In this document: one piece after another, positions 8,235 through 16,338 of the stretch
Numbering within the stretch: the first letter of the stretch is position 1
Layout: each line of letters begins with the position of its first letter
Source of the DNA: Saprospiraceae bacterium
GTDB lineage: Bacteria > Bacteroidota > Bacteroidia > Chitinophagales > Saprospiraceae
Direction of reading: 5' to 3'
Length of the DNA: 32,050 nucleotides
NCBI GenBank assembly: GCA_020627985.1
Contig: JAHDFV010000011.1
Location: 1 to 32,050 of the forward strand
Program-made: the position numbers and the translations under genes
The notes under the pieces: generated by a model
Seen by the model: the letters and a program-made list of their open reading frames with translations, nothing else
What the model was told of the DNA's origin: nothing
Database searches by the model: none

Positions 8235-8291
8235 TTACCATCCCATCACTAGATTGGAGCTTTAAGCTCCAATCTAGTGATGGGATGGTAA
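8235..8291. repeat. 57-bp palindrome at a convergent gene junction, possible bidirectional terminator
   Basis: The arms 8235-8262 and 8264-8291 are perfect 28-nt reverse complements around a single central base. The left arm starts 7 nt after the hybrid-kinase stop. The right arm contains the stop codon (8274-8276) and last residues (ELPSHH) of the opposing gene. Neither side has a strong T run, so this is not a textbook intrinsic terminator, though a stem this long could stop both convergent transcripts or protect their 3' ends. Confidence 0.9.
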
Positions 8292-8732
8292 TTCATTTAT
8301 ATTTCCTTGAATTATTTTTAATTGATTTACAATATATTTCGCTCCAAACTTTCCAAATCCTGCACCAAGTTCTACTTTTTTATTTTCGTAATTAAAACTT
8401 ATAATTTCAGGATATTTCTTTTTGTTCTTAGAATTATTTAAATCTAATTCTACATTTTCTAAAAACACGATAGCTTCCATTTTAGCAATCGAATAACTCT
8501 TTGTTTTTTCAAAAAAATATTGTCCTGAAATTATTTCAAAATTTCCTTCATCAACCCTTATTATTTTTTTTATTTTTGCAAACCAAATTAAAATACCAAT
8601 AACAATTATAAATGATAATACCTTCAACCATAATACACCTAAAAAATAAATTACAAATGCTATTATCGTCAAAATAATAAGTCTCGTATAATTTCCATCT
8701 GAATGTATTTCTATTTCAAAGTTATTTTCCAT
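8274..8732 (-). CDS. Hypothetical membrane protein with PH-like domain
   Basis: I do not recognise a named family for this 152-aa protein. Two adjacent hydrophobic helices (about 17-33 and 35-52) form a hairpin. They are followed by a beta-rich cytoplasmic domain of about 95 residues whose pattern (short strands, a conserved aromatic/Lys turn, a C-terminal helix) resembles bacterial PH-like (bPH/YcxB-type) domains. No catalytic motif is visible. Its last residues are encoded inside the palindrome 8235-8291. It is downstream of the beta-helix protein gene on the same strand but separated from it by a hairpin at 8779-8809. It has the same architecture as the protein at 11585-12388 without obvious sequence identity. 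Confidence 0.75.
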   Translation of the reverse strand: MENNFEIEIHSDGNYTRLIILTIIAFVIYFLGVLWLKVLSFIIVIGILIWFAKIKKIIRVDEGNFEIISGQYFFEKTKSYSIAKMEAIVFLENVELDLNNSKNKKKYPEIISFNYENKKVELGAGFGKFGAKYIVNQLKIIQGNINELPSHH

Positions 8733-8771
8733 TTATATCATTTTTAAATCACTTCATCAATTTTTATAAAT

Positions 8772-8809
8772 ATAAACAAAACTGCTATTTTGAAATAAAA
8801 TAGCAGTTT
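8772..8809 (-). terminator. Rho-independent terminator after the beta-helix protein gene
   Basis: A perfect 13-bp stem (8779-8791 with 8797-8809) with a 5-nt loop lies 35 nt beyond the stop of the minus-strand gene. Read on the minus strand it is followed by TTGTTTATA, a weak T tract. Confidence 0.7.
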
Positions 8810-8843
8810 AAAAAAAGAAGACTAAAATTAAACAGTAGTTCAT

Positions 8844-11438
8844 TTATTCCAAAATGATTTTCCTACTTATCGTATTTTTTGATGTATTTAATTGAATAAT
8901 ATAAATCCCTTTCTTTAAAGATGTACAATCTACATCTAAGCTATGATTCCCTTTTTGAATTGTGATTCGTTTTTCGAGTACAGATTTCCCTGTAACATCT
9001 AAAAATTGAATTTCAATATCTAAAACTTCATCAGAAAAATAATCGATTTGAATTAATTGATTTTTATTTGGATTTGGATAAGGAAAACCAATAGCAAATG
9101 AATTTTCATTTACTAAGATTTGAATGATTTTACTGCGTTCAAATTCACCATTAAAATCCAATTGTTTCAACCGATAATAATGAACTCCATTTTTTAAGGA
9201 TTCATCTATAAAAAGATAATTACTCTTTTGAGAAGTTGTTCCTTTTCCTTCAATAAATCCTATTGTCTCAAATGTTATTCCATCTAAACTTCTTTCTATT
9301 TCAAAACCTCTATTATTTTCCTCAGTAGCTGTAGTCCAAAAGAGATGATTGGTGATACCTTTATTTTCACCATTAAAAGATAATAACTCGATAGGTAATG
9401 TTTCTTGCGCCCTATAAATATCTGCAACTAGTCCAACTGTTGACCAATCTACATTATCATCCATACAACTTTCTCCATTGAAACCTGAAGCCGCTAGTAT
9501 GTCATTAAGAGTTACGGTACTTGGGTCTGACAAGTCTGAATCTGTATCTGAATAATTCGTACCTAAAATAACTTCCCAATCTGTAGCTGTTGCTGCATCG
9601 ATATCAACGACTTGCGAAGTATTAATCGCCATATTGCAATCTATATCATTTCCTACAGGTAATTCTTGCGAATAATTGACATCCAAAATATTAACAATAC
9701 TAGGATATTGAACACTCCAAGGAGCATTTTGATAATCTACACTGAGTACGCGATTCACTAAAGTAGTATTACTAAGGTTATACCCTCTTGAAACACCTCT
9801 ATTATCAATGTGAACTGTTTTTTCGCAATTGACAGCTAAGTTTCCAAATACGATATTATCATGACCTCCTCCAATAAAAACACCAACATCAATATCATGC
9901 ATGATATTGTGATAAACAGAATCACCACTGTCTCCATCATCAAAATACATCCCATGCGCTTGATGAGCATCATGTATATAATTGTATCGCAACACACTAC
10001 CATAGCTGGTCCAATCAGCCCAGCTATAAAAGGCTCCCATATCATTCGATACTCTACAAATGTCATAGATTTCATTGTATTCAAAAATGTGATTATTGCC
10101 AGAAAACAAAATTCCTACATGTGGTGTACCATGAATTTTATTATGAGCCACATACATTCCTACATTATTATCGGCTGTTCTTCCATGTGTATAAATGGCA
10201 GGAGCATAAATTACTTTTACTTGCCCAAATTCATATATATGATTATTAACAGCATAGTGATTTGCAGGAGTGAGGGTATAACGATCCCCTCCGGAAAGTA
10301 AAACACCACCAGCTCCTAAATGATGCATATCGTTACTCTGTACACCGTGATCAGTGCCATTAATAATCTGTACAGCATCATCAATACATTTTGAAATATC
10401 GCATCCAGCGATTAGATTGTGTTCTCCATTCTCAATGACAATACCATTCCCCAATGAATATGAAATATCTAAATCTCTAAAAGTAGTATAGGATACATCT
10501 TTCGTTTCGATAATCGGTTCTTCCAAATCCAAAAGTTGAATTTCAGTAGTACCACTAGGAATCCATATATAGAGTTTTTGTGTACTAAAATGAATGCACC
10601 ATTCTCCAGGAAGATCAATTTCTTCTAATAAATTAATCGCTTTGTAAGGTTCTTCACCATTTCCTTCTGGGCGATGGTATTTACTACCAATTCCTAAAGG
10701 AACGGATGTTGCTTGATATACCAATCCATTCGTAGTATCTATAGAAGATGTTCTTACCGCATCAAATTGCCAAGCTACTCTCCAATAGCCTTGAAACCAT
10801 AATCCATCATTCACTGCTTCTAACCAATTATGATGACGAGTTCCTCTAAATTCAAAAATACCAGGCTCGTTTTGAGTTACCTTTTTCATTGTCATCATGG
10901 TATCATTAGGATATTGAGATAATGGTAATTGATCATCTCCTGCGTATATGCGGATGAGTTCTTGATTATCCGCAGAGAAGAAATCAGGCCATGTATTAAC
11001 GTTCGTTAATCCTAAAGTAGAAAGATCTAACATTTTAATTTGTCCAACAGCTTCTGGTCGCATTCTGTTGATCAATGCAGGATCGGTAACATTTTGGAAA
11101 TCTGACACAGGTATTTGACGATTGAGATGTAATTTGGCTTTGTGTTTATTTTGAGCTCGATAGATAATTTTTTTGGTTACAGAACCTGAATCTGCTGCTC
11201 CCAAAGTAAATGGTTGTGTAAGGAAGTAATCTCCATCTAAAAACCAAATCGTAATTTCTGTATTTCCTGTAATGGTTTGTGCTTCGTCTCTTGCTTTTTC
11301 TAATGATGCAAAAGGACTGCTTTCAAGTAATCCTGTATTGTTATCATCTCCTGTTGGAGAAACGTAGAAATTATACGTTGTTTGAGCTGAAAGTGTTGAT
11401 AGCAAACTGATAAACAAAAGAAGGAATACTAACCGCAT
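8844..11438 (-). CDS. Secreted right-handed parallel beta-helix protein with T9SS sorting domain
   Basis: This 864-aa protein has a signal peptide (about 1-19). It then shows the FYVSPTGDDNNTG and PFASLEKARDEA motifs typical of PbH1/pectate-lyase-like carbohydrate-active proteins, and a beta-helix at about 310-600 with repeated N/H/G coil turns such as HNKIHGTPHVGILFSGNNH. A Bacteroidota spacer domain follows (LPIELLSFNGE, NNRGFEIERS, YYRLKQLDFNGE; about 681-775). The C-terminal T9SS type A domain (about 787-864) has YPNPN, DVTGK and GIYIIQL. The protein is therefore probably exported by the type IX system and displayed or released. The substrate is unknown; a polysaccharide lyase or glycosidase role is plausible, but no susC/susD or CAZyme cluster is adjacent, so I cannot name an activity. 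Confidence 0.9.
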   Translation of the reverse strand: MRLVFLLLFISLLSTLSAQTTYNFYVSPTGDDNNTGLLESSPFASLEKARDEAQTITGNTEITIWFLDGDYFLTQPFTLGAADSGSVTKKIIYRAQNKHKAKLHLNRQIPVSDFQNVTDPALINRMRPEAVGQIKMLDLSTLGLTNVNTWPDFFSADNQELIRIYAGDDQLPLSQYPNDTMMTMKKVTQNEPGIFEFRGTRHHNWLEAVNDGLWFQGYWRVAWQFDAVRTSSIDTTNGLVYQATSVPLGIGSKYHRPEGNGEEPYKAINLLEEIDLPGEWCIHFSTQKLYIWIPSGTTEIQLLDLEEPIIETKDVSYTTFRDLDISYSLGNGIVIENGEHNLIAGCDISKCIDDAVQIINGTDHGVQSNDMHHLGAGGVLLSGGDRYTLTPANHYAVNNHIYEFGQVKVIYAPAIYTHGRTADNNVGMYVAHNKIHGTPHVGILFSGNNHIFEYNEIYDICRVSNDMGAFYSWADWTSYGSVLRYNYIHDAHQAHGMYFDDGDSGDSVYHNIMHDIDVGVFIGGGHDNIVFGNLAVNCEKTVHIDNRGVSRGYNLSNTTLVNRVLSVDYQNAPWSVQYPSIVNILDVNYSQELPVGNDIDCNMAINTSQVVDIDAATATDWEVILGTNYSDTDSDLSDPSTVTLNDILAASGFNGESCMDDNVDWSTVGLVADIYRAQETLPIELLSFNGENKGITNHLFWTTATEENNRGFEIERSLDGITFETIGFIEGKGTTSQKSNYLFIDESLKNGVHYYRLKQLDFNGEFERSKIIQILVNENSFAIGFPYPNPNKNQLIQIDYFSDEVLDIEIQFLDVTGKSVLEKRITIQKGNHSLDVDCTSLKKGIYIIQLNTSKNTISRKIILE

Positions 11439-11584
11439 GGTGTAGATTTTTTAAATTAGAAGGCATTTCAGTATGTAAATATAAATATTTCTACAGTATG
11501 TTAAAGATAACGGGAATCTGTAGCTAATTGTGGTGTATAATTATATAGCTTTTCCTTGGCTTTAATCTAATTTAAAAGATGTAT

Positions 11585-12388
11585 TTAGAATACCTGAATA
11601 TACCTATTAATAAAAACCTTAAGTATTTCATTAAAATCATCGTAATTATAAGATTCCAACCTCCATAAATCTAGTGTTATATCATTAGTTTTATTTAATT
11701 GATCAACTTCAATAGTTAATTTTCTATTTTTTTTATCAACTCTTATATTCTCTATATTATTCCAAAAAATAATATTTCCATCTCCTATTCGAATCCCTTT
11801 CCTGCTTAATTCAAAATAATTACGATTAATAAATAAGTATTGAAGATGTTTTAATTTTAATAAACTATACGCTACTATACAAAAAATGATTACACCTAAG
11901 AAATAAAAATCTGTAAACAATGCAAGAATTGATATTATAATAAATAAAAACATGGACAACAATTCTATAATATTTTCTAACTTACTTAGTTTATAACCAT
12001 AAACATCTGGTAATTCTAAATTAAGTTTTATTTCATTAACCCGTTTTAAATCAAATATTTTCTTTTCAATTTTTAAAATCTGTTCTTTTTCTGAATTCGA
12101 TCTTATTTCTGTTTTTTCATAAACACTACCATCATCCCATATCAGTTTATTTTTAATTGCCATTTTTTTTAACAATAACAAATCATGTTCTTCTACTTTA
12201 TTAAAAGCCCATACTCTCCATTTGGTAATTAAAAAACTCCACAACAACCAGGATAAAGCAATTCCAATAAGAAATCCTAAAAATATAAAAATCATCTTTA
12301 ACAGATCATCATCTGTTAAAAACCATAATAGCGTTGGGAGTCCAAATGATATTATTAATATTGGGCCATTAATAATTAAATGCCCCAC
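11585..12388 (-). CDS. Hypothetical membrane protein with PH-like domain
   Basis: This 267-aa protein has two pairs of hydrophobic helices (about 5-22 with 30-55, and about 135-150 with 152-175) separated by a charged helical segment of about 75 residues. The C-terminal domain of about 85 residues (NYFELSRKGIRIGDG, FWNNIENIRVDKK, LTIEVDQLN, then a terminal helix) strongly resembles a bacterial PH-like domain. No enzyme motif is visible. The start is a GTG at 12386-12388; no ATG exists in frame between it and the upstream stop at 12437-12439. It follows the sirtuin gene on the same strand at 48 nt and may be co-transcribed. The function is unknown. Confidence 0.75.
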   Translation of the reverse strand: MGHLIINGPILIISFGLPTLLWFLTDDDLLKMIFIFLGFLIGIALSWLLWSFLITKWRVWAFNKVEEHDLLLLKKMAIKNKLIWDDGSVYEKTEIRSNSEKEQILKIEKKIFDLKRVNEIKLNLELPDVYGYKLSKLENIIELLSMFLFIIISILALFTDFYFLGVIIFCIVAYSLLKLKHLQYLFINRNYFELSRKGIRIGDGNIIFWNNIENIRVDKKNRKLTIEVDQLNKTNDITLDLWRLESYNYDDFNEILKVFINRYIQVF

Positions 12389-12436
12389 AACAATATATTT
12401 ATATAGTTTTAATTTTTTATCAATTCGGAGGAGACT

Positions 12437-13135
12437 TTAAGAATGCTCTTTTATCAATTGATCCACTAAAATTCTTAACCCCACTGTTCCTTTTTCAGGA
12501 ATAACTACTAAATTTTCTGCCTGATTTAATTCATAATTTAATTGGGGTTTTGGATCTACATAATAAATAGGTATACCTTCTTTAGCATATGCAGATAAAC
12601 TTGCCGCAGGATATACTTGCAAAGATGTTCCAACAATAATTAAAATATCTGCTAGTGAAGTAATTTTAGCTGCTTTAGGTAACTCAGGTACATCTTCTCC
12701 AAACCAAACTATATGAGGACGTAATTGTCCCCCTAATTCACATTGATCTTGATCCGTTAAATCTCCAGTCCAATCATAAATGAGATTTGGATTTTTCGTA
12801 GATCTTACTTTCAATAATTCACCATGTAAATGTAAAATTCTTTTACTGCCAGCTCTTTCGTGCAAATCATCTACATTTTGAGTAATTACGCATACTTCAA
12901 AATGTGCATCTAATTCAGCTAAAGCTTTATGTCCTTCATTGGGTTGAACCGTATGTAATTGTTGGCGTCTTTGATTGTAAAAATCTTGTACTAATTCTTG
13001 ATTTTTATTCCATCCTTGTGGAGATGCTACCTCCATAACATCATGACCTTCCCAGAGACCATCTGCATCTCTAAAGGTTTTTATCCCACTTTCTGCACTT
13101 ATTCCAGCTCCACTTAAGATTACTATTTTTTTCAT
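12437..13135 (-). CDS. cobB: NAD-dependent protein deacylase, sirtuin class III (CobB/SIRT5-like)
   Basis: This 232-aa cytosolic sirtuin removes acyl groups from lysines using NAD+. The NAD-binding motifs GAGISAESGIKTFRD (9-23) and TQNVDDLHERAG (85-96), the catalytic His104 (LHLHGEL) and GTSLQVYPA (169-177) are all present. Tyr53 and Arg56 (FYNQRR) match the pair that recognises succinyl/malonyl-lysine in SIRT5 and E. coli CobB, so desuccinylation is likely. The small domain is unusual: at the usual positions of the four zinc cysteines only Cys132 remains, so it probably binds no zinc. I recall other Bacteroidota sirtuins that also lack these cysteines, so this may be a lineage trait. It is divergent from the glutamine synthetase gene. 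Confidence 0.94.
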   Translation of the reverse strand: MKKIVILSGAGISAESGIKTFRDADGLWEGHDVMEVASPQGWNKNQELVQDFYNQRRQQLHTVQPNEGHKALAELDAHFEVCVITQNVDDLHERAGSKRILHLHGELLKVRSTKNPNLIYDWTGDLTDQDQCELGGQLRPHIVWFGEDVPELPKAAKITSLADILIIVGTSLQVYPAASLSAYAKEGIPIYYVDPKPQLNYELNQAENLVVIPEKGTVGLRILVDQLIKEHS

Positions 13136-13494
13136 TGTAGTTATTTTTTACTTCTTTTCGTTCCTCATCTACGCTCTAAATTTTCGTTTTTTTATTAGAA
13201 ATCCTAATCATTAAATGATATTTAAACCTATATAACAATTTGAATTGATGTATTCATAAAAAATTACCTTTTGTAAAACGAATCTTTATTTTTTGTAAGC
13301 CTCTAATATTCAAACAAAATTCTTTAATTTTTCGTTCGATAGATCAAAATTCTTCTTTTAAAGGAATGTTTTCCACATTTTGCAAACAAGTCATATTTTT
13401 TGAAAAAATTTAACGCGCTAATAACGTGTAAATTACGTAAATGAGTCTTACATTTGCCCTCATTTAGAATACCTTATTCAATTATTATAAAGTT
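13136..13494. other. 359-nt divergent intergenic region, sirtuin / glutamine synthetase
   Basis: This is AT-rich sequence without a credible gene. It must hold the promoters of both flanking genes. The only clear element is a TAnnTTTG match at 13449-13456 facing the glutamine synthetase gene. I saw no -7 match facing the sirtuin and no riboswitch-like fold. Confidence 0.6.
13449..13456 (+). promoter_or_regulatory. Putative -7 element for glutamine synthetase
   Basis: TACATTTG is an exact TAnnTTTG match 39 nt upstream of the ATG. No clear TTG -33 element lies 17-23 nt further upstream, which could mean the promoter needs an activator. Confidence 0.45.
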
Positions 13495-14496
13495 ATGGCA
13501 AAGTATAAATTTGAATACATCTGGCTTGATGGCTACAAACCAGAACCAATGATTCGTAGTAAAACGAAAGTTTTAGAATTAGATTTTTATCATGGAGACG
13601 TAAACATTTTACCCATGTGGTCTTTTGATGGTAGTTCAACACAGCAAGCTGAGGGTCATTCTTCTGATTGTTTGTTGAAACCTTGTAATGTTTATCTAGA
13701 TTCTGCAAGAGAGAACGGATTTTTCGTTGTTTGTGAAGTTTTAAATCCTGATGGTACACCCCATCCATCTAATTCTAGAGCAACGATTGATGATGATCCT
13801 GATTTCTGGTTTGGATTTGAGCAAGAGTATGTATTGGTTCAAGATGAGATTCCGTTAGGTTTTCCTAAAAATGGTTATCCAAAACCTCAAGGACCATATT
13901 ATTGTTCTGTTGGAACAGGAAATGTAGCTGGTAGAGAATTAGTGGAAGAACACTTAGATTTATGTTTAGATGCTGGACTTGACATCACAGGTATTAATGC
14001 TGAGGTTATGTTAGGACAGTGGGAATTCCAATGTTTAGGTAAAGGAGGTAAAAAAGCAGGTGATGATTTAACATTATCTCGTTATTTATTGCATCGTGTA
14101 GCTGAGCAATATGGTGTACATATTGAATTTCATCCAAAACCGATTAAAGGAGATTGGAATGGTTCAGGTATGCATGCTAATTTCTCTAATAAGAAAATGA
14201 GAGAAGTAGGTGGAAAGAAATATTTTGATAAAATTTGTAAGGCATTTGAAAAAAGACATGCTGAACATATCGCAGTATACGGATCAGATAATGATCAACG
14301 TTTAACTGGTTTACATGAAACACAAAGTATAGAGAAATTCTCTTATGGTGTTTCTGATAGAGGAGCTTCTATTCGTATTCCAATTCAAGTTCCATCAAAT
14401 TGGAAAGGATATTTAGAGGATCGTAGACCTGCTTCAAATGCTTGTCCTTACAAAGTGGCAAGAGAGATTATCAAAACAGTAAAAATGGCTGATTAA
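13495..14496 (+). CDS. glnII: Glutamine synthetase, type II (eukaryotic-like)
   Basis: This 333-aa enzyme makes glutamine from glutamate, ammonia and ATP. Its length and motifs are those of GSII rather than the ~470-aa GSI or ~700-aa GSIII forms: a beta-grasp N-terminus with MWSFDGSSTQQAEGHSSDC (about 42-60), INAEVMLGQWEFQC (about 165-178), the ATP/Glu region KGDWNGSGMHANFS (about 218-231) and LTGLHETQSIEKFSYGVSD (about 269-287) followed by RGASIRIP. The start is the ATG at 13495. The gene stands alone, with a -7-like element at 13449 and a terminator at 14522. No glnK/amtB or nitrogen-regulator gene is adjacent. GSII is well represented in Bacteroidota, so recent transfer need not be invoked. 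Confidence 0.95.
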   Translation: MAKYKFEYIWLDGYKPEPMIRSKTKVLELDFYHGDVNILPMWSFDGSSTQQAEGHSSDCLLKPCNVYLDSARENGFFVVCEVLNPDGTPHPSNSRATIDDDPDFWFGFEQEYVLVQDEIPLGFPKNGYPKPQGPYYCSVGTGNVAGRELVEEHLDLCLDAGLDITGINAEVMLGQWEFQCLGKGGKKAGDDLTLSRYLLHRVAEQYGVHIEFHPKPIKGDWNGSGMHANFSNKKMREVGGKKYFDKICKAFEKRHAEHIAVYGSDNDQRLTGLHETQSIEKFSYGVSDRGASIRIPIQVPSNWKGYLEDRRPASNACPYKVAREIIKTVKMAD

Positions 14497-14521
14497 TATC
14501 ATACATTTTATACATATATTC

Positions 14522-14552
14522 AAAAGCCGATTCATCTGAATCGGCTTTTGTC
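14522..14552 (+). terminator. Rho-independent terminator after glutamine synthetase
   Basis: A perfect 13-bp stem (14522-14534 with 14537-14549) has a 2-nt apex, in practice a 4-nt loop. The arm ends in TTTT and is followed by GTC. It lies 25 nt after the stop codon. Confidence 0.88.
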
Positions 14553-14671
14553 ATTTATAGCGTTCTCCTTGGTTTCATCGGTTTTTTTCTAGGAAAAGTC
14601 GATGTAAATGGCATTTAAGTGTATAAAAGACTAATTTTCGGTTATCATTTTCATCAAAACACAATTTACAA

Positions 14672-15406
14672 ATGTTAAAAGCCATAATTGTAGACGACGA
14701 ACCATTAGCATTAGATGTATTAGAAACATTTATTGAGAGAATCCCTGATACGATCACATTAGTCAAAAGATGCAGTAATGCCAAAGAAGCGATGGATGTT
14801 CTTGCCACTGAAAAAGTGGATCTCATGTTTCTTGATATACAGATGCCTCAAATGACGGGTGTAGATTTTCTTCGTTCTTTGCAGAATCCACCCATGGTCA
14901 TCTTTACCACAGCTTACTCTGAGTATGCTATAGAAGGCTTTGAATTAAACGCAGTAGATTATCTTTTAAAACCTATTTCATTTGAACGGTTCATGAAAGC
15001 TGTTAATAGAGCTTCAGAAATCCATGAATTACAAAATCAAGGTGAAATACCAGAGAAAGATGAAATTGAAACCGATAAGGAGTTCATCTTTGTTAAATCA
15101 GATAAGAAATTGATCAAGGTAAAATATGATGACATCATCTATATCGAAGGATTAAAAGATTATGTGATTATTCGAATGGAAAAAGGCAGAGTTATTACTC
15201 TTCAAACGATGAAAAGCTTGGATGTAAAATTACCGAGTAAAATTTTCAAACGAATCCACAGGTCATATATCGTAAACATGGATAGGATTAATGCTGTTAT
15301 GGGCAACATGATTGAAGTGTATGAAAAAGGAGATATTAAACATTTACCTATTGGCAAAAACTATAGAGAAGAATTATTAAAATTAATTAATAGTAATCGT
15401 TTGTAA
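14672..15406 (+). CDS. LytTR-family response regulator
   Basis: This 244-aa cytoplasmic transcription regulator has a receiver domain (1-120) with D8/D9, phospho-acceptor D55 (LMFLDIQMP), T80 (FTTAYS) and K100 (DYLLKP). It is followed by a LytTR DNA-binding domain (about 140-240) with FIFVKSDKKLIKVKYDDI and RIHRSYIVNM. LytTR regulators usually pair with LytS/histidine-kinase-superfamily (His_kinase, PF06580) sensors. None is adjacent, but a propeller kinase of exactly that class lies at 19032-22061. The gene follows the glutamine synthetase terminator and is 14 nt ahead of the fructosamine-kinase-like gene, with which it may be co-transcribed. Confidence 0.95.
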   Translation: MLKAIIVDDEPLALDVLETFIERIPDTITLVKRCSNAKEAMDVLATEKVDLMFLDIQMPQMTGVDFLRSLQNPPMVIFTTAYSEYAIEGFELNAVDYLLKPISFERFMKAVNRASEIHELQNQGEIPEKDEIETDKEFIFVKSDKKLIKVKYDDIIYIEGLKDYVIIRMEKGRVITLQTMKSLDVKLPSKIFKRIHRSYIVNMDRINAVMGNMIEVYEKGDIKHLPIGKNYREELLKLINSNRL

Positions 15407-15420
15407 GTTAATCCTCAATT

Positions 15421-16284
15421 ATGCACGATAGTCTGATTCAATATCTAAAACGAAAGTACAATTTACAAAAACTAAAGGCTACTAGAGTTGGCGGTGGTGA
15501 TATTAATTCTACTTTTTATTTGACATCTGAAAGAGGACTTAATTTTTTAAAATATAATACATCTCATGATTTCGCTAGAATGTTTGAGCGAGAAGCGGAT
15601 GGCTTAGCTTTATTAAAAGAAAGCGGAGCCATTCGTATTCCTAAAGTTTTAGAATATGGTGAGGAGAATGGAATTTCATTTTTATTATTAGAATGGATAA
15701 AAAGTCGTCCAGAAACTAGTCCAACATTTTGGCAAAACTTTGGTCAACAATTAGCAGATTTGCACCAATCTACTCGTCCCAATTTTGGATTATCGCATGC
15801 AAATTTTATTGGGAATTTAGCGCAATATAATAATGACCAAGAAAATGGAGTTGATTTTTTAATTTATGAACGTTTCGAACCTCAACTCTTTCTAGCTGAA
15901 GAAAAAAATAGAATTTCTAAATCAGACCGTTTAGCCTTTGAAAAATTATATACCCGATTAAATAATATTATTCCCGATGAATTTCCTGCTTTGATACATG
16001 GTGATTTATGGTCTGGAAATTGGATGGTTGACGAACAAGATCAACCTGTCTTAGTTGATCCAGCTATAAGCTACGGCTTACGAGAAATGGATTTAGCGAT
16101 GATGACACTTTTTGGTCAAGTCCCTCCCCTATTCTTTGAAGCATATCATACTCATTTCCCTTTAGCAAGGGATTGGAAAAATCGATTAGATATTTATCAA
16201 TTGTATTATTTATTGGTGCATCTCAATTTATTTGGTGGATCATACGTAATTCAAGTCAGACAGATATTAAAGAAATATCAGTAA
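15421..16284 (+). CDS. Fructosamine kinase family protein
   Basis: This 287-aa protein belongs to the fructosamine-3-kinase/ketosamine-3-kinase family, which phosphorylates sugar adducts on protein lysines or small amines so that they fall off (deglycation). Visible kinase features are a nucleotide loop GGGDINSTF (24-32), Lys44 in FLKYN, an acidic helix FEREADGL (about 55-62), the catalytic loop HGDLWSGNW with D195, and the metal-binding D213 (LVDPAISYG). The length is normal. It is only 14 nt downstream of the LytTR regulator. The substrate is unknown; a ribulosamine or erythrulosamine kinase role is as likely as a fructosamine one. Confidence 0.92.
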   Translation: MHDSLIQYLKRKYNLQKLKATRVGGGDINSTFYLTSERGLNFLKYNTSHDFARMFEREADGLALLKESGAIRIPKVLEYGEENGISFLLLEWIKSRPETSPTFWQNFGQQLADLHQSTRPNFGLSHANFIGNLAQYNNDQENGVDFLIYERFEPQLFLAEEKNRISKSDRLAFEKLYTRLNNIIPDEFPALIHGDLWSGNWMVDEQDQPVLVDPAISYGLREMDLAMMTLFGQVPPLFFEAYHTHFPLARDWKNRLDIYQLYYLLVHLNLFGGSYVIQVRQILKKYQ

Positions 16285-16338
16285 TTTCGCATATTCATTT
16301 TTATTGATAGCAAAATCTTTTAAATCGTATTTTATTAC

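Noticed and set aside
9861-10301. 146-codon plus-strand ORF inside the beta-helix gene
   Set aside because: It is antisense to a repeat-rich coding region, with unnatural Ile/Met/His-rich composition; the minus-strand frame shows clear domains.
13493-13768. 91-codon minus-strand ORF overlapping the glutamine synthetase start
   Set aside because: It lies almost wholly antisense inside a strongly conserved gene and has no recognisable domain; it is an out-of-frame shadow.
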